Shown here: positions 8,405 to 15,965 of the stretch, piece after piece
Layout of the letters: each line of letters opens with the position of its first letter
Position numbering within the stretch: position 1 is the first letter of the stretch
Assembly (NCBI GenBank): GCA_945865535.1
Contig: CAMBDW010000013.1
Coordinates: forward strand, 1-43,659
DNA from: Chryseobacterium gleum
Lineage (GTDB): Bacteria; Bacteroidota; Bacteroidia; Flavobacteriales; BACL11
Length of the DNA stretch: 43,659 bases
Reading direction: 5' to 3'
Program-made: the position numbers and the translations under genes
Notes under the pieces: generated by a model
What the model saw: only the letters and a program-made list of their open reading frames with translations
What the model was told of the DNA's origin: nothing
Databases searched by the model: none

Positions 8405-9472
8405 TTATGCCACTCTATTTATATTATTTAAATCTTCAAAAGATTGTTTTAATCTTGCTTTAAAAGTAAGTTCAGCTTCTCTGATCCATTTTCGTGGATC
8501 GTAATACTTTTTATTTGGTTTTTCCTCTCCTTCTGGGTTTCCAATTTGAGATTGAAGATAGTCATTGTATTTTGCAAAATAATCTCTGGCTCCTATTGTA
8601 AAACCCCATTGCAAGTCAGTATCAAGATTCATTTTAATAGCACCATAGCCAATGGCTTCAGTAATCTCTGCTTTGCTGGAACCCGAACCTCCATGAAATA
8701 CAAAATTGATAGGCTGCTTTGCTGTTCCAAATTTTTCTTCAACATATTTTTGAGAGTTATCCAATATTTTTGGTGTAAGTACAACATTTCCTGGCTTGTA
8801 AACACCATGTACATTTCCAAAAGCAGCAGCAATGGTAAATTTTTCGCTAATCTTCATAAGTTCTTCATAAGCGTAAGCAACTTCTTGGGGCTGAGTATAT
8901 AGTCTTGAAGCATCAACCCCTGAGTTATCCACTCCATCTTCCTCTCCTCCAGTAACCCCTAATTCTATCTCTAAAGTCATGCCAATTGCACTCATTCTTT
9001 TTAGATATTTTTTACAGATTGCTATATTTTCTTCAATAGGTTCTTCTGATAAATCAAGCATGTGAGATGAATATAAAGGTTTGCCATGTGTGGCATAAAA
9101 CTTCTCACCGGCATCAAGTAATCCATCAATCCAAGGAAGAAGTTTTTTTGCCGCATGATCAGTATGCAAGATGATACTTGCTCCGTATAATTCAGCCATT
9201 TGGTGTACATGCATAGCTCCAGAGATTCCTCCTGCAATTGCAGCTAAATGATTTTCATTTGTTAATCCTTGTCCAGCAAAAAATACACAACCACCGTTTG
9301 AAAATTGAATAATTGCTGGGGCGTTTAATTCAGCAGCAGTTTCCATTACTGCATTTACCGTACTTGTATTGGTTACATTTACAGCTGGCAATGCATATTT
9401 ATTCTTTTTTGCATCTGCAAAAACTTCTTGCACTTGGTCTCCAGTAAGTACTCCTGATTTAAATTTTGACAT
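8405..9472 (-). CDS. fbaA: Class II fructose-bisphosphate aldolase
   Basis: Zinc-dependent aldolase of glycolysis and gluconeogenesis that cleaves fructose 1,6-bisphosphate to dihydroxyacetone phosphate and glyceraldehyde 3-phosphate. Visible motifs are the zinc and catalytic stretch [32 protein letters not shown], the zinc ligand region FGNVHGVY and FVFHGGSGS. It belongs to the long class IIA form (about 355 residues), like E. coli FbaA. The frame is open for 8 more codons upstream, but MSKFKSG at 9472 matches the usual family start. It is transcribed with accD. Confidence 0.94.
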   Translation of the reverse strand: MSKFKSGVLTGDQVQEVFADAKKNKYALPAVNVTNTSTVNAVMETAAELNAPAIIQFSNGGCVFFAGQGLTNENHLAAIAGGISGAMHVHQMAELYGASIILHTDHAAKKLLPWIDGLLDAGEKFYATHGKPLYSSHMLDLSEEPIEENIAICKKYLKRMSAIGMTLEIELGVTGGEEDGVDNSGVDASRLYTQPQEVAYAYEELMKISEKFTIAAAFGNVHGVYKPGNVVLTPKILDNSQKYVEEKFGTAKQPINFVFHGGSGSSKAEITEAIGYGAIKMNLDTDLQWGFTIGARDYFAKYNDYLQSQIGNPEGEEKPNKKYYDPRKWIREAELTFKARLKQSFEDLNNINRVA

Positions 9473-9493
9473 GCTTTTTATATTATAAAAGAA

Positions 9494-9501
9494 CAAAATT
9501 A
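9494..9501 (-). promoter_or_regulatory. -7 box for fbaA-accD
   Basis: Minus strand TAATTTTG fits TAnnTTTG and lies 21 bases before the chosen ATG at 9472. Transcription from here would start inside the longer frame, which supports that shorter start. No -33 TTG was confirmed. Confidence 0.35.
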
Positions 9502-9506
9502 CAAGA

Positions 9507-9533
9507 TTGTAGTTAAGTTAGAGTATATATTTG
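9507..9533 (+). promoter_or_regulatory. Promoter (TTG-N16-TATATTTG) for the SpoU methyltransferase
   Basis: TTG at 9507-9509, a 16-base spacer and TATATTTG at 9526-9533. The spacer is slightly short for the Bacteroidota consensus. It overlaps the divergent fbaA promoter region. Confidence 0.4.
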
Positions 9534-9574
9534 GAATAAATTCATATTATTGATTTCTCAAATAAATAAAGGGT

Positions 9575-10291
9575 GTGATTACTAAAAATCAGATTAAGTT
9601 AATACAGAGTTTAGCTTTTAAAAAGAACAGACTTAGCCATCAATTATTTGTTGTAGAAGGAAAAAAAAATGTTACAGAGTTATTAAATTCTAATTATGAA
9701 GTTGACAGCTTATTTGCTACTAATGATTGGATAAATGAGAATCCAACTAAAAATGTAATAAAGGTGAGTAATGCTGAATTAGAAAGAATGAGTAATCAAA
9801 AGAATCCTAATGAAGTGTTGGCTCTTGTCAAGATTAAAACGCATTCAGCTCCTCATGCAACAGGAATTACATTAGTTTTAGATGGTATCAATGATCCAGG
9901 AAATATGGGTACAATTATCAGAATGTGTGATTGGTTTGGAGTAAATACTATTGTTTGCTCCACCAATACAGTTGATAATTACAATCCTAAAGTGGTGCAA
10001 TCTGCTATGGGTTCTATTTTTAGAGTAGCTATTATTCACACGGACTTATTAAAGTATCTTAAAGCTGTTAAATCACCCATTTATGGGGCTTTTTTGGATG
10101 GAAAAAATGTGAAGACTAGTTCATTTCCTAAAAGTTTACATTTAGTAATGGGAAATGAAGCAAACGGGATAACAAAAGAGATTTGCCCCTTGATTACTAA
10201 CAAGGTAAAAATTGAAAATATAGGTAAAAACACAGAATCATTAAATGTTGCTGTAGCAACATCTATTTTATTGCATGAAATTTGCAGTTAG
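9575..10291 (+). CDS. TrmH/SpoU-family RNA 2'-O-methyltransferase
   Basis: A SPOUT-fold methyltransferase that uses S-adenosylmethionine to methylate a ribose in rRNA or tRNA; the target nucleotide cannot be told from sequence. The N-terminal 90 residues form the L30e-like RNA-binding domain (FVVEGKKNVTELL). The C-terminal knotted domain has the three SpoU motifs: NDPGNMGTIIRMCDWFG near 106-122, NPKVVQSAMGSIFRV near 137-151 and LVMGNEANGI plus SLNVAVATSILLHE near 190-235. The start is GTG at 9575, because no ATG precedes the conserved N-terminus. Its stop overlaps the convergent 10288 gene by 4 bases. Confidence 0.9.
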   Translation: MITKNQIKLIQSLAFKKNRLSHQLFVVEGKKNVTELLNSNYEVDSLFATNDWINENPTKNVIKVSNAELERMSNQKNPNEVLALVKIKTHSAPHATGITLVLDGINDPGNMGTIIRMCDWFGVNTIVCSTNTVDNYNPKVVQSAMGSIFRVAIIHTDLLKYLKAVKSPIYGAFLDGKNVKTSSFPKSLHLVMGNEANGITKEICPLITNKVKIENIGKNTESLNVAVATSILLHEICS

Positions 10292-10566
10292 TTTTTTCCT
10301 TTATGGAAGCTTTCTTCCCATCTTAATCCTTCCCATCCACAATTACTACAAATATATCTTCTAAAATCAAAAATCTGGAAAGTTATGTGGTAAAGAAAGT
10401 GGTCAGATGATTTTCTTTCGACTCTATTAAGAGCCTGCTGACAATCAGGGCAACAGTTATTGCAATTTTGGCATGATTGCTTTTTTCCCCAAGCTATTTT
10501 TTTGATTATAAATAGCATAAGAACGTATGTAATTATAACAATAAAGAGTATAAAAAATGAATCCAT
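10288..10566 (-). CDS. Small membrane-anchored zinc-ribbon protein, unknown function
   Basis: I do not recognise a named family. The 92 residues begin with one hydrophobic helix (about 3-24), followed by a Lys-rich turn and a Cys cluster: Cys32, Cys35, Cys38, Cys39 and Cys42, then Cys73 and Cys76 in RRYICSNCGWEGLRW. The spacing suggests a zinc ribbon assembled from two CxxC knuckles, with two extra cysteines, on the cytoplasmic side by the positive-inside rule. It follows the aspC-hldE1-ubiE-porT operon after a 103-base gap and converges on the SpoU gene. The strict motif layout and clean start argue for a real gene. Confidence 0.65.
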   Translation of the reverse strand: MDSFFILFIVIITYVLMLFIIKKIAWGKKQSCQNCNNCCPDCQQALNRVERKSSDHFLYHITFQIFDFRRYICSNCGWEGLRWEESFHKGKN

Positions 10567-10668
10567 AAGATTAAGTTAATGTTAATCGGCTTCAAATTTA
10601 TTTATTTTTTTTTTAAAACTAACAATTAATCAAATTTTTTTAAAAATTAAAGAAATGTATTCGATAAT

Positions 10669-11382
10669 TTATTCGAAAGTAAAAGAAAGCATCCACCCAT
10701 TTGTGGTAAGACTGTTAATGGATTGAGTGTAAACGGTTTTATCTTGTGTGAGTAAGTTTAGTAAGCCGTATGATATTTTGATTTCAGGTGAGAATTTGAA
10801 ATATTCTAGGTAAAAATCAAGCCCAAAACCAACTTCTCCCATAAGGTCATTTTTCTTCAATTTGACAATCTCTTTTCCTTCATCATCAATTTTATCTTGT
10901 GAGGCAATATCCATACTGTATTTAAGCCCACCAGTTACATAGGCTCTAAAGTTGTTGTATCTTTCGGATTTATATTTTATGGAAATAGGAAAATCCAACA
11001 TAGTAGATTCTATTTTTTTTACCTGACTCTGGTTGCTATTTAAACTATCGATAAAATTATATTCCAGATGCCTTTCGCCAAAGATAAGCGCAGGAACAAA
11101 TCGCAAATCGGTATAATTACCAAGTCTTAAATTGGATACAATTCCTAGATTAAATCCTTTCTGGCTTTTAGTGTAAATCGTTTTTAAAGTGTCGTTAGTT
11201 ATTGTATTGGAGTTTTTCTGTAGGTTAAAGTTCAGTTCGTTAATTCCAAGAGTAAAACCAAAATGAATTTTTTGATAGTCATATCTAGCTAGATTCTGAG
11301 ATTTTTTATATCTCTGGGAAAAAGATTTATCACCTAAAAATAAAAAGGTAAATAAAAGAAGGTATTTTGTGAATTTTTGCAT
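10669..11382 (-). CDS. porT: PorT-family outer-membrane beta-barrel protein of type IX secretion
   Basis: The 237-residue protein starts with a signal peptide (hydrophobic 7-17, likely cut after SFSQ at residue 22) and continues with amphipathic beta strands typical of an 8-stranded barrel: HFGFTLGINELNF, NLRLGNYTDLRFVPALIFGE and a C-terminal aromatic strand GWMLSFTFE. PorT (SprT in Flavobacterium) is needed for export of T9SS cargo. Its place directly after ubiE is the arrangement I recall from flavobacteria and supports PorT over a generic barrel. Likely T9SS cargo is encoded at 15027 and 41511. Confidence 0.78.
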   Translation of the reverse strand: MQKFTKYLLLFTFLFLGDKSFSQRYKKSQNLARYDYQKIHFGFTLGINELNFNLQKNSNTITNDTLKTIYTKSQKGFNLGIVSNLRLGNYTDLRFVPALIFGERHLEYNFIDSLNSNQSQVKKIESTMLDFPISIKYKSERYNNFRAYVTGGLKYSMDIASQDKIDDEGKEIVKLKKNDLMGEVGFGLDFYLEYFKFSPEIKISYGLLNLLTQDKTVYTQSINSLTTNGWMLSFTFE

Positions 11383-11404
11383 CAGCCCCTAAACGCTTAG
11401 GAAA

Positions 11405-12124
11405 TCATTTTATTGCAACATAAAGAGATACTATTCCAAAGCTTAATGGAATATATTTGCATTCTTTAAATCCTGCTTTTTCAAGCGTAGTAATAAATTC
11501 ATTTCCTGAGGCAAAGGCATCCACTGATTCTGGCAAATACTTGTAGGCATTTTTATCTTTTGAAATCCAAGAGCCAATAGTTGGTAATACATGATGAAAA
11601 TACAGCTTGTATAATTGTTTTAATGGAAAATATTTAGGTGTAGATGGCTCTAAAATTGCAAGCATCCCAGTAGTATTTAAAACGCGATACATTTCAGACA
11701 AGCCTTTTTCTAGATTCTCAAAATTTCTTACCCCAAAACCTGCAGTAATAGCATCAAAAGAATTGCTGTCAAAGTGTAAGTTTTCACAATCTGCTTTTTG
11801 TAGAGTTATTCTGCTAGTTAGATTTTTTTGTGATATTTTTTTTATCCCAACATCAAGCATACCTTGTGAGATGTCAATTCCAGTAATTTGAGCATTTGTA
11901 TATTTTGCTGCACTTACTGCAAAATCACCAGTTCCAGTAGCAATATCAAGTATTGTAGCAGGCTTATTGGTTAATTTTTTGATAGCAATTTTACGCCAAA
12001 CATTATCCATCCCTAATGATAATGAGTGGTTCAAAAAATCATAGCTTGCGGCAATGTTATCAAACATTGTGGTTACTTGTTCTTTTTTGCTTTTTGAGTT
12101 GTTGTAAGGTGTTACTTTGGTCAT
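11405..12124 (-). CDS. ubiE: Demethylmenaquinone methyltransferase (UbiE/MenG)
   Basis: SAM-dependent C-methyltransferase of the last step of menaquinone synthesis; Bacteroidota generally use menaquinone. The 239 residues include the family's N-terminal segment VTTMFDNIAASYDFLNHSLS, the SAM-binding motif LDIATGTGDFAV (59-70), the signature TAGFGVRNFENLEKGLSEMYRVL around 135-157, and a C-terminal EFITTLEKAGF. All expected motifs are present at normal length. It overlaps hldE1 by one base and precedes porT by 22 bases in the same operon. Confidence 0.93.
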   Translation of the reverse strand: MTKVTPYNNSKSKKEQVTTMFDNIAASYDFLNHSLSLGMDNVWRKIAIKKLTNKPATILDIATGTGDFAVSAAKYTNAQITGIDISQGMLDVGIKKISQKNLTSRITLQKADCENLHFDSNSFDAITAGFGVRNFENLEKGLSEMYRVLNTTGMLAILEPSTPKYFPLKQLYKLYFHHVLPTIGSWISKDKNAYKYLPESVDAFASGNEFITTLEKAGFKECKYIPLSFGIVSLYVAIK

Positions 12125-13098
12125 TAAACAATAGATTTATTGGCCTCAATAAGTAGTTTTTCTTTTTGAATTGGCATAACTCCTATATCTTCACAAACCA
12201 TTCCTCCTGCTAGAGATGAAAGTAATGAGAGATTAATGAAATCCATATTAGAAGCTAGGCATAATGCAGCCACAGAAACTACAGTATCACCAGCACCAGA
12301 AACATCAATGATATTTCTTTTAAAAGCAGGAGTATGTGTAAAGTTTTCTTTGGTATTGATGCAAATTCCTCTACCAGATAAAGTTAAAAGCACCCCTTTT
12401 GCATTTAAGAGTTCTCGCAAATCTGCTGCTGCTTTTTCAATTTCCTGAGTAATATCTGGATTTAAATCGATATTCATTCCTGCTTTAATTTCGGCTAAGT
12501 TTGGTTTAAAGATAGTGCAGTTTTTATAAGCAAGAAAATTTTGTTTTTTTGGATCTACAATGTTAGGGATGTTTTTAGTATTTGCAATTTCAATAACTTT
12601 TGCAATTACTTTAGCAGTAAGCACCCCTTTGTTGTAATCTTGTAATATCACAACATCAACATCAGCAATGAGTTCTTGTATGAGGTTTAAAAACTCAGTT
12701 TCACAAGTTATAGGATGGGTATCCTCCTCATCAATTCTTAACTGATGTTTATTTTCAGCAATCACTCTTGTTTTTAGAGTAGTTCTTCTTTCTTTAGAAG
12801 TTAAAAGTCCTTTATTTGACAGGTTGGCATTTTGGATTAACTCTTTAAATAAAATACTTTGGCTATCATTTCCAATTACAGAGCAAAGTATAGGTGTTGC
12901 TCCAAGCGATTGAAGGTTAAGCGCTACATTGGCAGCTCCTCCTAAGCGATTTTCGTGTTTTTTTACTTCAACAACAGGCACAGGAGCTTCAGGAGACATA
13001 CGGTTAATTTCTCCCCACATATAGGCATCTATCATGGCATCTCCTACAACAAGTACTTTTTTAGAGTTAAATCCTGAAAATAGCGCGTCAAAATCCAT
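12124..13098 (-). CDS. rfaE1: D-glycero-beta-D-manno-heptose-7-phosphate kinase (RfaE1/HldE N-terminal domain type)
   Basis: A PfkB/ribokinase-fold kinase that phosphorylates heptose 7-phosphate at C1 for ADP-heptose and LPS inner-core synthesis. In 324 residues it has the substrate-binding GGAANVALNLQSLG (53-66) and the ATP-site signature DVSGAGDTV, with the catalytic base at Asp271. It lacks the cytidylyltransferase domain fused in E. coli HldE, so that step must come from a separate gene outside this window. It overlaps aspC by 1 base and ubiE by 1 base, showing tight translational coupling. Confidence 0.85.
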   Translation of the reverse strand: MDFDALFSGFNSKKVLVVGDAMIDAYMWGEINRMSPEAPVPVVEVKKHENRLGGAANVALNLQSLGATPILCSVIGNDSQSILFKELIQNANLSNKGLLTSKERRTTLKTRVIAENKHQLRIDEEDTHPITCETEFLNLIQELIADVDVVILQDYNKGVLTAKVIAKVIEIANTKNIPNIVDPKKQNFLAYKNCTIFKPNLAEIKAGMNIDLNPDITQEIEKAAADLRELLNAKGVLLTLSGRGICINTKENFTHTPAFKRNIIDVSGAGDTVVSVAALCLASNMDFINLSLLSSLAGGMVCEDIGVMPIQKEKLLIEANKSIV

Positions 13099-14303
13099 TA
13101 GGAGAGTTTTGCTAAGTGGGTTTTGATTCTTGACATTGCTTCAATTAATTTTGCATCTGCGGCAGCATAAGAAATTCTTATGCACTCAGGGTTGCCAAAA
13201 TCATCTCCTGCTACACAGGCTACATGGGCAGAGTTTAGTAAATACATGCAAAAATCATCTCCATTATTTATTTTGGTTTCACCATCTGACTTTCCAAAAT
13301 AATAAGAGATATCTGGGAAAACATAAAATGCTCCTTGAGGAATATTGCATTTAATACCTGGGATGTCTTTAAGCAAATCAATTACCATATTTCTTCTGCT
13401 TAAAAAAGTATTTTTCATTTGTGTAGTTGTTAATTTTGGATCGGTAAGCATGGCACTTTCAGTAGCTTTTTGAGCTATAGCACAAGTTGCTGAAGTAACT
13501 TGGCCTTGTATTTTATTACAAGCATTTGCAATCCAAAGAGGAGCTCCAATAAAACCAACTCGCCAACCCGTCATAGCAAAGCTTTTTGAAACTCCATTAA
13601 CAGTAATAGTTCGATTAATCATTGAAGGAAGTGTGCCTATGCTAAAGTGTTTGTCTGTAAAATTAATATGTTCGTATATTTCATCAGAAACAACATAAAT
13701 ATCAGGATATTTTTCCAGCATTTTTGCAATAGCTTCCAATTCTGATTGGGTATATACAGTTCCGCTAGGATTACAAGGGGAACTAAACATTAACATTTTT
13801 GTTCTTGGTGTAATTGCAGCTTCTAACTCTTTTGGAGTTACTTTAAAGTCGGTATCAATGCTTGAGGGCACTTGAACAGGGACTCCTTCTGCTAGTTTTA
13901 TCATATCGGCATAACTTACCCAAAAAGGACAAGGCAAGAGCACTTCATCTCCAGGATTTAGTAAGCATAAGCATACATTGATAAGAGATTGCTTAGCACC
14001 CGTTGAGGCTACTATTTGATTTGGAGTAAATTCTAAATTGTTATCTCTTTTAAATTTTGCGGCAATGGCTTTTCTTAACTCTGGCAAACCAGGTACTGGA
14101 GTATAATGGGAAAAGTTATCATCAATTGCTTTTTTTGCGGCTTCTTTTATAAATTCTGGAGTGTCAAAATCGGGCTCGCCAAGACTTAATGAAATAACAT
14201 CAATACCTTTAGCTTGCAATTCTCTACTCATTTGAGCCATGGCAAGGGTTGCTGATTCGGAAAGCCGATTTAATCGGTCAGATACTTTAGTCATTTCAAG
14301 CAT
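13098..14303 (-). CDS. aspC: Pyridoxal-phosphate aminotransferase, aspartate aminotransferase type
   Basis: Class I aminotransferase (subgroup I-gamma, like thermophile AspC) that transfers an amino group between aspartate and 2-oxoglutarate. Of 401 residues, the key ones are SLGEPDFDTPEFIK (40-53), the cofactor-binding SPCNPSGTVY (175-184), SDEIYEHI (206-213), and the Schiff-base lysine Lys240 in NGVSKSFAMTGWRVGF. Substrate could also be prephenate or another amino acid. The start at 14303 or the inner ATG at 14294 (MTKVSDRL) are both acceptable. It is the first gene of the operon leading to porT. Confidence 0.88.
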   Translation of the reverse strand: MLEMTKVSDRLNRLSESATLAMAQMSRELQAKGIDVISLSLGEPDFDTPEFIKEAAKKAIDDNFSHYTPVPGLPELRKAIAAKFKRDNNLEFTPNQIVASTGAKQSLINVCLCLLNPGDEVLLPCPFWVSYADMIKLAEGVPVQVPSSIDTDFKVTPKELEAAITPRTKMLMFSSPCNPSGTVYTQSELEAIAKMLEKYPDIYVVSDEIYEHINFTDKHFSIGTLPSMINRTITVNGVSKSFAMTGWRVGFIGAPLWIANACNKIQGQVTSATCAIAQKATESAMLTDPKLTTTQMKNTFLSRRNMVIDLLKDIPGIKCNIPQGAFYVFPDISYYFGKSDGETKINNGDDFCMYLLNSAHVACVAGDDFGNPECIRISYAAADAKLIEAMSRIKTHLAKLS

Positions 14304-14314
14304 TTTTAGAGCGC

Positions 14315-14322
14315 CAAAGATA
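14315..14322 (-). promoter_or_regulatory. -7 box for the aspC-rfaE1-ubiE-porT operon
   Basis: Minus strand TATCTTTG matches TAnnTTTG and lies 11 bases before the ATG at 14303. No -33 TTG was identified. Confidence 0.4.
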
Positions 14323-14347
14323 GTATTTAGAAATCATATCTAAGTTG

Positions 14348-14376
14348 TTGAATTTTAAATAATTTTCATACATTTA
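14348..14376 (+). promoter_or_regulatory. Promoter (TTG-N18-TACATTTA) immediately before the DUF6150 gene
   Basis: TTG at 14348-14350, an 18-base spacer and TACATTTA at 14369-14376 (7 of 8 consensus positions). The box ends 4 bases before ATG 14381, so transcription would start at or in the start codon. lpxD and pyrE have the same geometry. Confidence 0.4.
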
Positions 14377-14380
14377 CACT

Positions 14381-14716
14381 ATGAAAAATATAATATTTAG
14401 CTTATTTATCCTCTGTTTTACAATTTCTACCAAAGCCCAAAAGGTTTTTTCGGTAGAATATGCTAGCCAAGCTGATGTTAAAGTATTTGTAGCAGAGTAC
14501 GAAAGCAGGGCTGATTTGGTGGTTTACAAAGTAGATTATGAAAGCCGTGCAGGAAAGAATGACGGCAACTGGTTTTTTGTAGATTATGCCAGCAGGGCCG
14601 ACAAGAAAATATTTTTTGTAGACTATGCCTCACAAGCTGATGTGATTATCTTTTTTGCGGAGTATAGCAGTAGAGCAGGATGGAAGAATAAAGAAAAAAT
14701 GCAATTATTTTATTAA
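14381..14716 (+). CDS. Secreted DUF6150-type repeat protein
   Basis: The 111-residue protein has a signal peptide (1-19, ending TKAQ). It then consists almost wholly of six imperfect repeats of a 10-18 residue unit centred on (V/A)(D/E)Y(A/E/S)S(Q/R)A(D/G). Copies begin VEYASQADV, AEYESRADL, VDYESRAGK, VDYASRADK, VDYASQADV and AEYSSRAGW. The regular alternation of hydrophobic and polar residues suggests stacked beta strands. I recognise the pattern as the uncharacterised family DUF6150, common in Bacteroidota; function is unknown. It diverges from aspC and precedes two other secreted-protein genes on the same strand. Confidence 0.8.
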   Translation: MKNIIFSLFILCFTISTKAQKVFSVEYASQADVKVFVAEYESRADLVVYKVDYESRAGKNDGNWFFVDYASRADKKIFFVDYASQADVIIFFAEYSSRAGWKNKEKMQLFY

Positions 14717-14734
14717 GCTAAAAAACAAAACATT

Positions 14735-14980
14735 ATGAAAAAACTACTACTTATTTTAACTTTTGCATTTTCGGCTTTTTTTGCAAATGCTCAATGCACA
14801 CCGGACCCTCAATATACAGCTGCAGGCATTTATCCTGATAGTGCTACTGGGCTTTTACCTGCATATGTTGGGCTAGCCTATAATCAAAATATTACAATAA
14901 TTACACCTGCTGATACAGTGGTTGATATTTTTGGGAGTATGGTTCCGGTAACTATTGATAGTATTAACTTTACAAATTAA
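14735..14980 (+). pseudogene. Truncated 5' fragment of a T9SS-type secreted protein gene
   Basis: An 81-residue frame with a clear signal peptide (MKKLLLILTFAFSAFFANAQ) and a mature start CTPDPQYTAAGIYPDSATGL. In my memory this start opens much longer Bacteroidota surface proteins that end with a T9SS sorting tail. Here the reading frame stops after TIDSINFTN, with no barrel, repeat or sorting domain, and the 46 bases before the next gene show no continuation. It is therefore probably a decayed remnant left by deletion. A short, genuinely expressed secreted peptide cannot be excluded. Confidence 0.6.
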
Positions 14981-15026
14981 AAATTAAAAGTGTGGTGTCA
15001 ACACTATAATCACTGACGACAATAAA

Positions 15027-15965
15027 ATGAAAATACAATTATTTTTAGTTGTTTTATTTGTTTCGCTTCAGATTGGAGCAAACGCACAATGCCCAATAGA
15101 CCAAAGCCAATTACTAACAAACGGTGGTGTAAGTGCGCGCAATCTACCTGGTTATTATGAAGGGCAAACTTTTACAGCGGGTGCTACAGGATTGCTTTGT
15201 GAAATTGATTTACTGATGACTAATACTATGACCGGTACTGGAACATTAAACATATTTTCAGGAAGTGGGATAAGTGGAACTTTATTGGCTACGGAAAGTG
15301 TAAATGTTAATGTTCCTTCTGGATCCGTCTGGCAATATTGGACAATTTCGTCACCCCCTTCCATTACTAGCGGTTCGGTTTATACCTTTCAGTTTATTCC
15401 TATTCAAGGAGGTGGGTTGCCAGACCCTTATCTTATAGATCTTAGGGATTCTAATGTTTATTCAGGTGGATATCACCTTGCATTTCCACAATTCGATTTG
15501 ACTTTTAGAACATATGTCAATTCTCCAACTTGGAATTGTAATAATGGAGTTTGTTCAGACCCAGGAACAGGAACAGGAGCTTACGCTTCATTAACTGCTT
15601 GTCAAGCTGCTTGTGTAGTAGTTACTCCAACTTGGAATTGCAATAATGGAGTTTGTTCAGACCCAGGAACAGGAACAGGAGCTTACGCTTCATTAACTGC
15701 TTGTCAAGCTGCTTGTGTAGTAGTTACTCCCTCTTGGAACTGCAATAATGGAGTTTGTTCAGACCCAGGAACAGGAACAGGAGCTTATACTTCATTAACT
15801 GCTTGTCAAACTGTTTGTGGAACAACAGCAATAGAAGAACAAACTACCAACAAAGAACTGCTAAAAGTAACTGACCTCTTAGGTAGAGAAACAAAAGCCA
15901 CTAACCAACTTCTCTTTTACATCTATAATGATGGAACAGTAGAGAAAAAAGTAGTTATAGAGTAA
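15027..15965 (+). CDS. Secreted protein with three Cys-rich repeats and a T9SS C-terminal sorting tail
   Basis: The 312-residue protein has a signal peptide (1-20, ending GANAQ). A roughly 145-residue beta-rich region follows, with Gly/Ser/Thr-rich strands (FTAGATGLLCEIDLL, YTFQFIPIQGG) resembling a carbohydrate-binding-like fold. Then come three 34-residue repeats, each with four cysteines in WNCNNGVC and LTACQxxC, near residues 167-265. The last 40 residues (KVTDLLGRETKATNQ, LFYIYNDGTVEKKVVIE) have the form of T9SS type A sorting tails, so PorT-dependent export to the cell surface is likely. No enzyme motif was seen. The gene abuts meaB tail to tail. Confidence 0.75.
   Translation: MKIQLFLVVLFVSLQIGANAQCPIDQSQLLTNGGVSARNLPGYYEGQTFTAGATGLLCEIDLLMTNTMTGTGTLNIFSGSGISGTLLATESVNVNVPSGSVWQYWTISSPPSITSGSVYTFQFIPIQGGGLPDPYLIDLRDSNVYSGGYHLAFPQFDLTFRTYVNSPTWNCNNGVCSDPGTGTGAYASLTACQAACVVVTPTWNCNNGVCSDPGTGTGAYASLTACQAACVVVTPSWNCNNGVCSDPGTGTGAYTSLTACQTVCGTTAIEEQTTNKELLKVTDLLGRETKATNQLLFYIYNDGTVEKKVVIE
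15525..15822 (+). repeat. Three tandem 102-bp coding repeats
   Basis: Units start at 15525, 15627 and 15729, the last slightly incomplete. Units 1 and 2 differ by only a T/C change in the WNCNN codons, while unit 3 has several changes. The near identity points to recent expansion or gene conversion. Confidence 0.9.

Noticed and set aside
8546-8902. 118-codon plus-strand frame inside the aldolase gene
   Set aside because: It is antisense to strongly conserved fbaA, has no recognisable protein features, and other such frames in the window behave the same way. I treat it as a shadow.
10670-10690. Short TTCGA...TCGAA inverted repeat at the end of porT as a terminator
   Set aside because: The stem is only 5 bp, overlaps the stop region and has no T-run in the right place.
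14984-15010. AGTGT...ACACT inverted repeat between the truncated and repeat-protein genes
   Set aside because: Only 5 bp with a 7-base loop and no T-run; too weak to call a regulatory site.
15525-15822. Regular direct repeats as a possible CRISPR array
   Set aside because: The units are contiguous without spacers, 102 bases long, in frame and translated with conserved Cys, so they are protein repeats. No cas gene is present.
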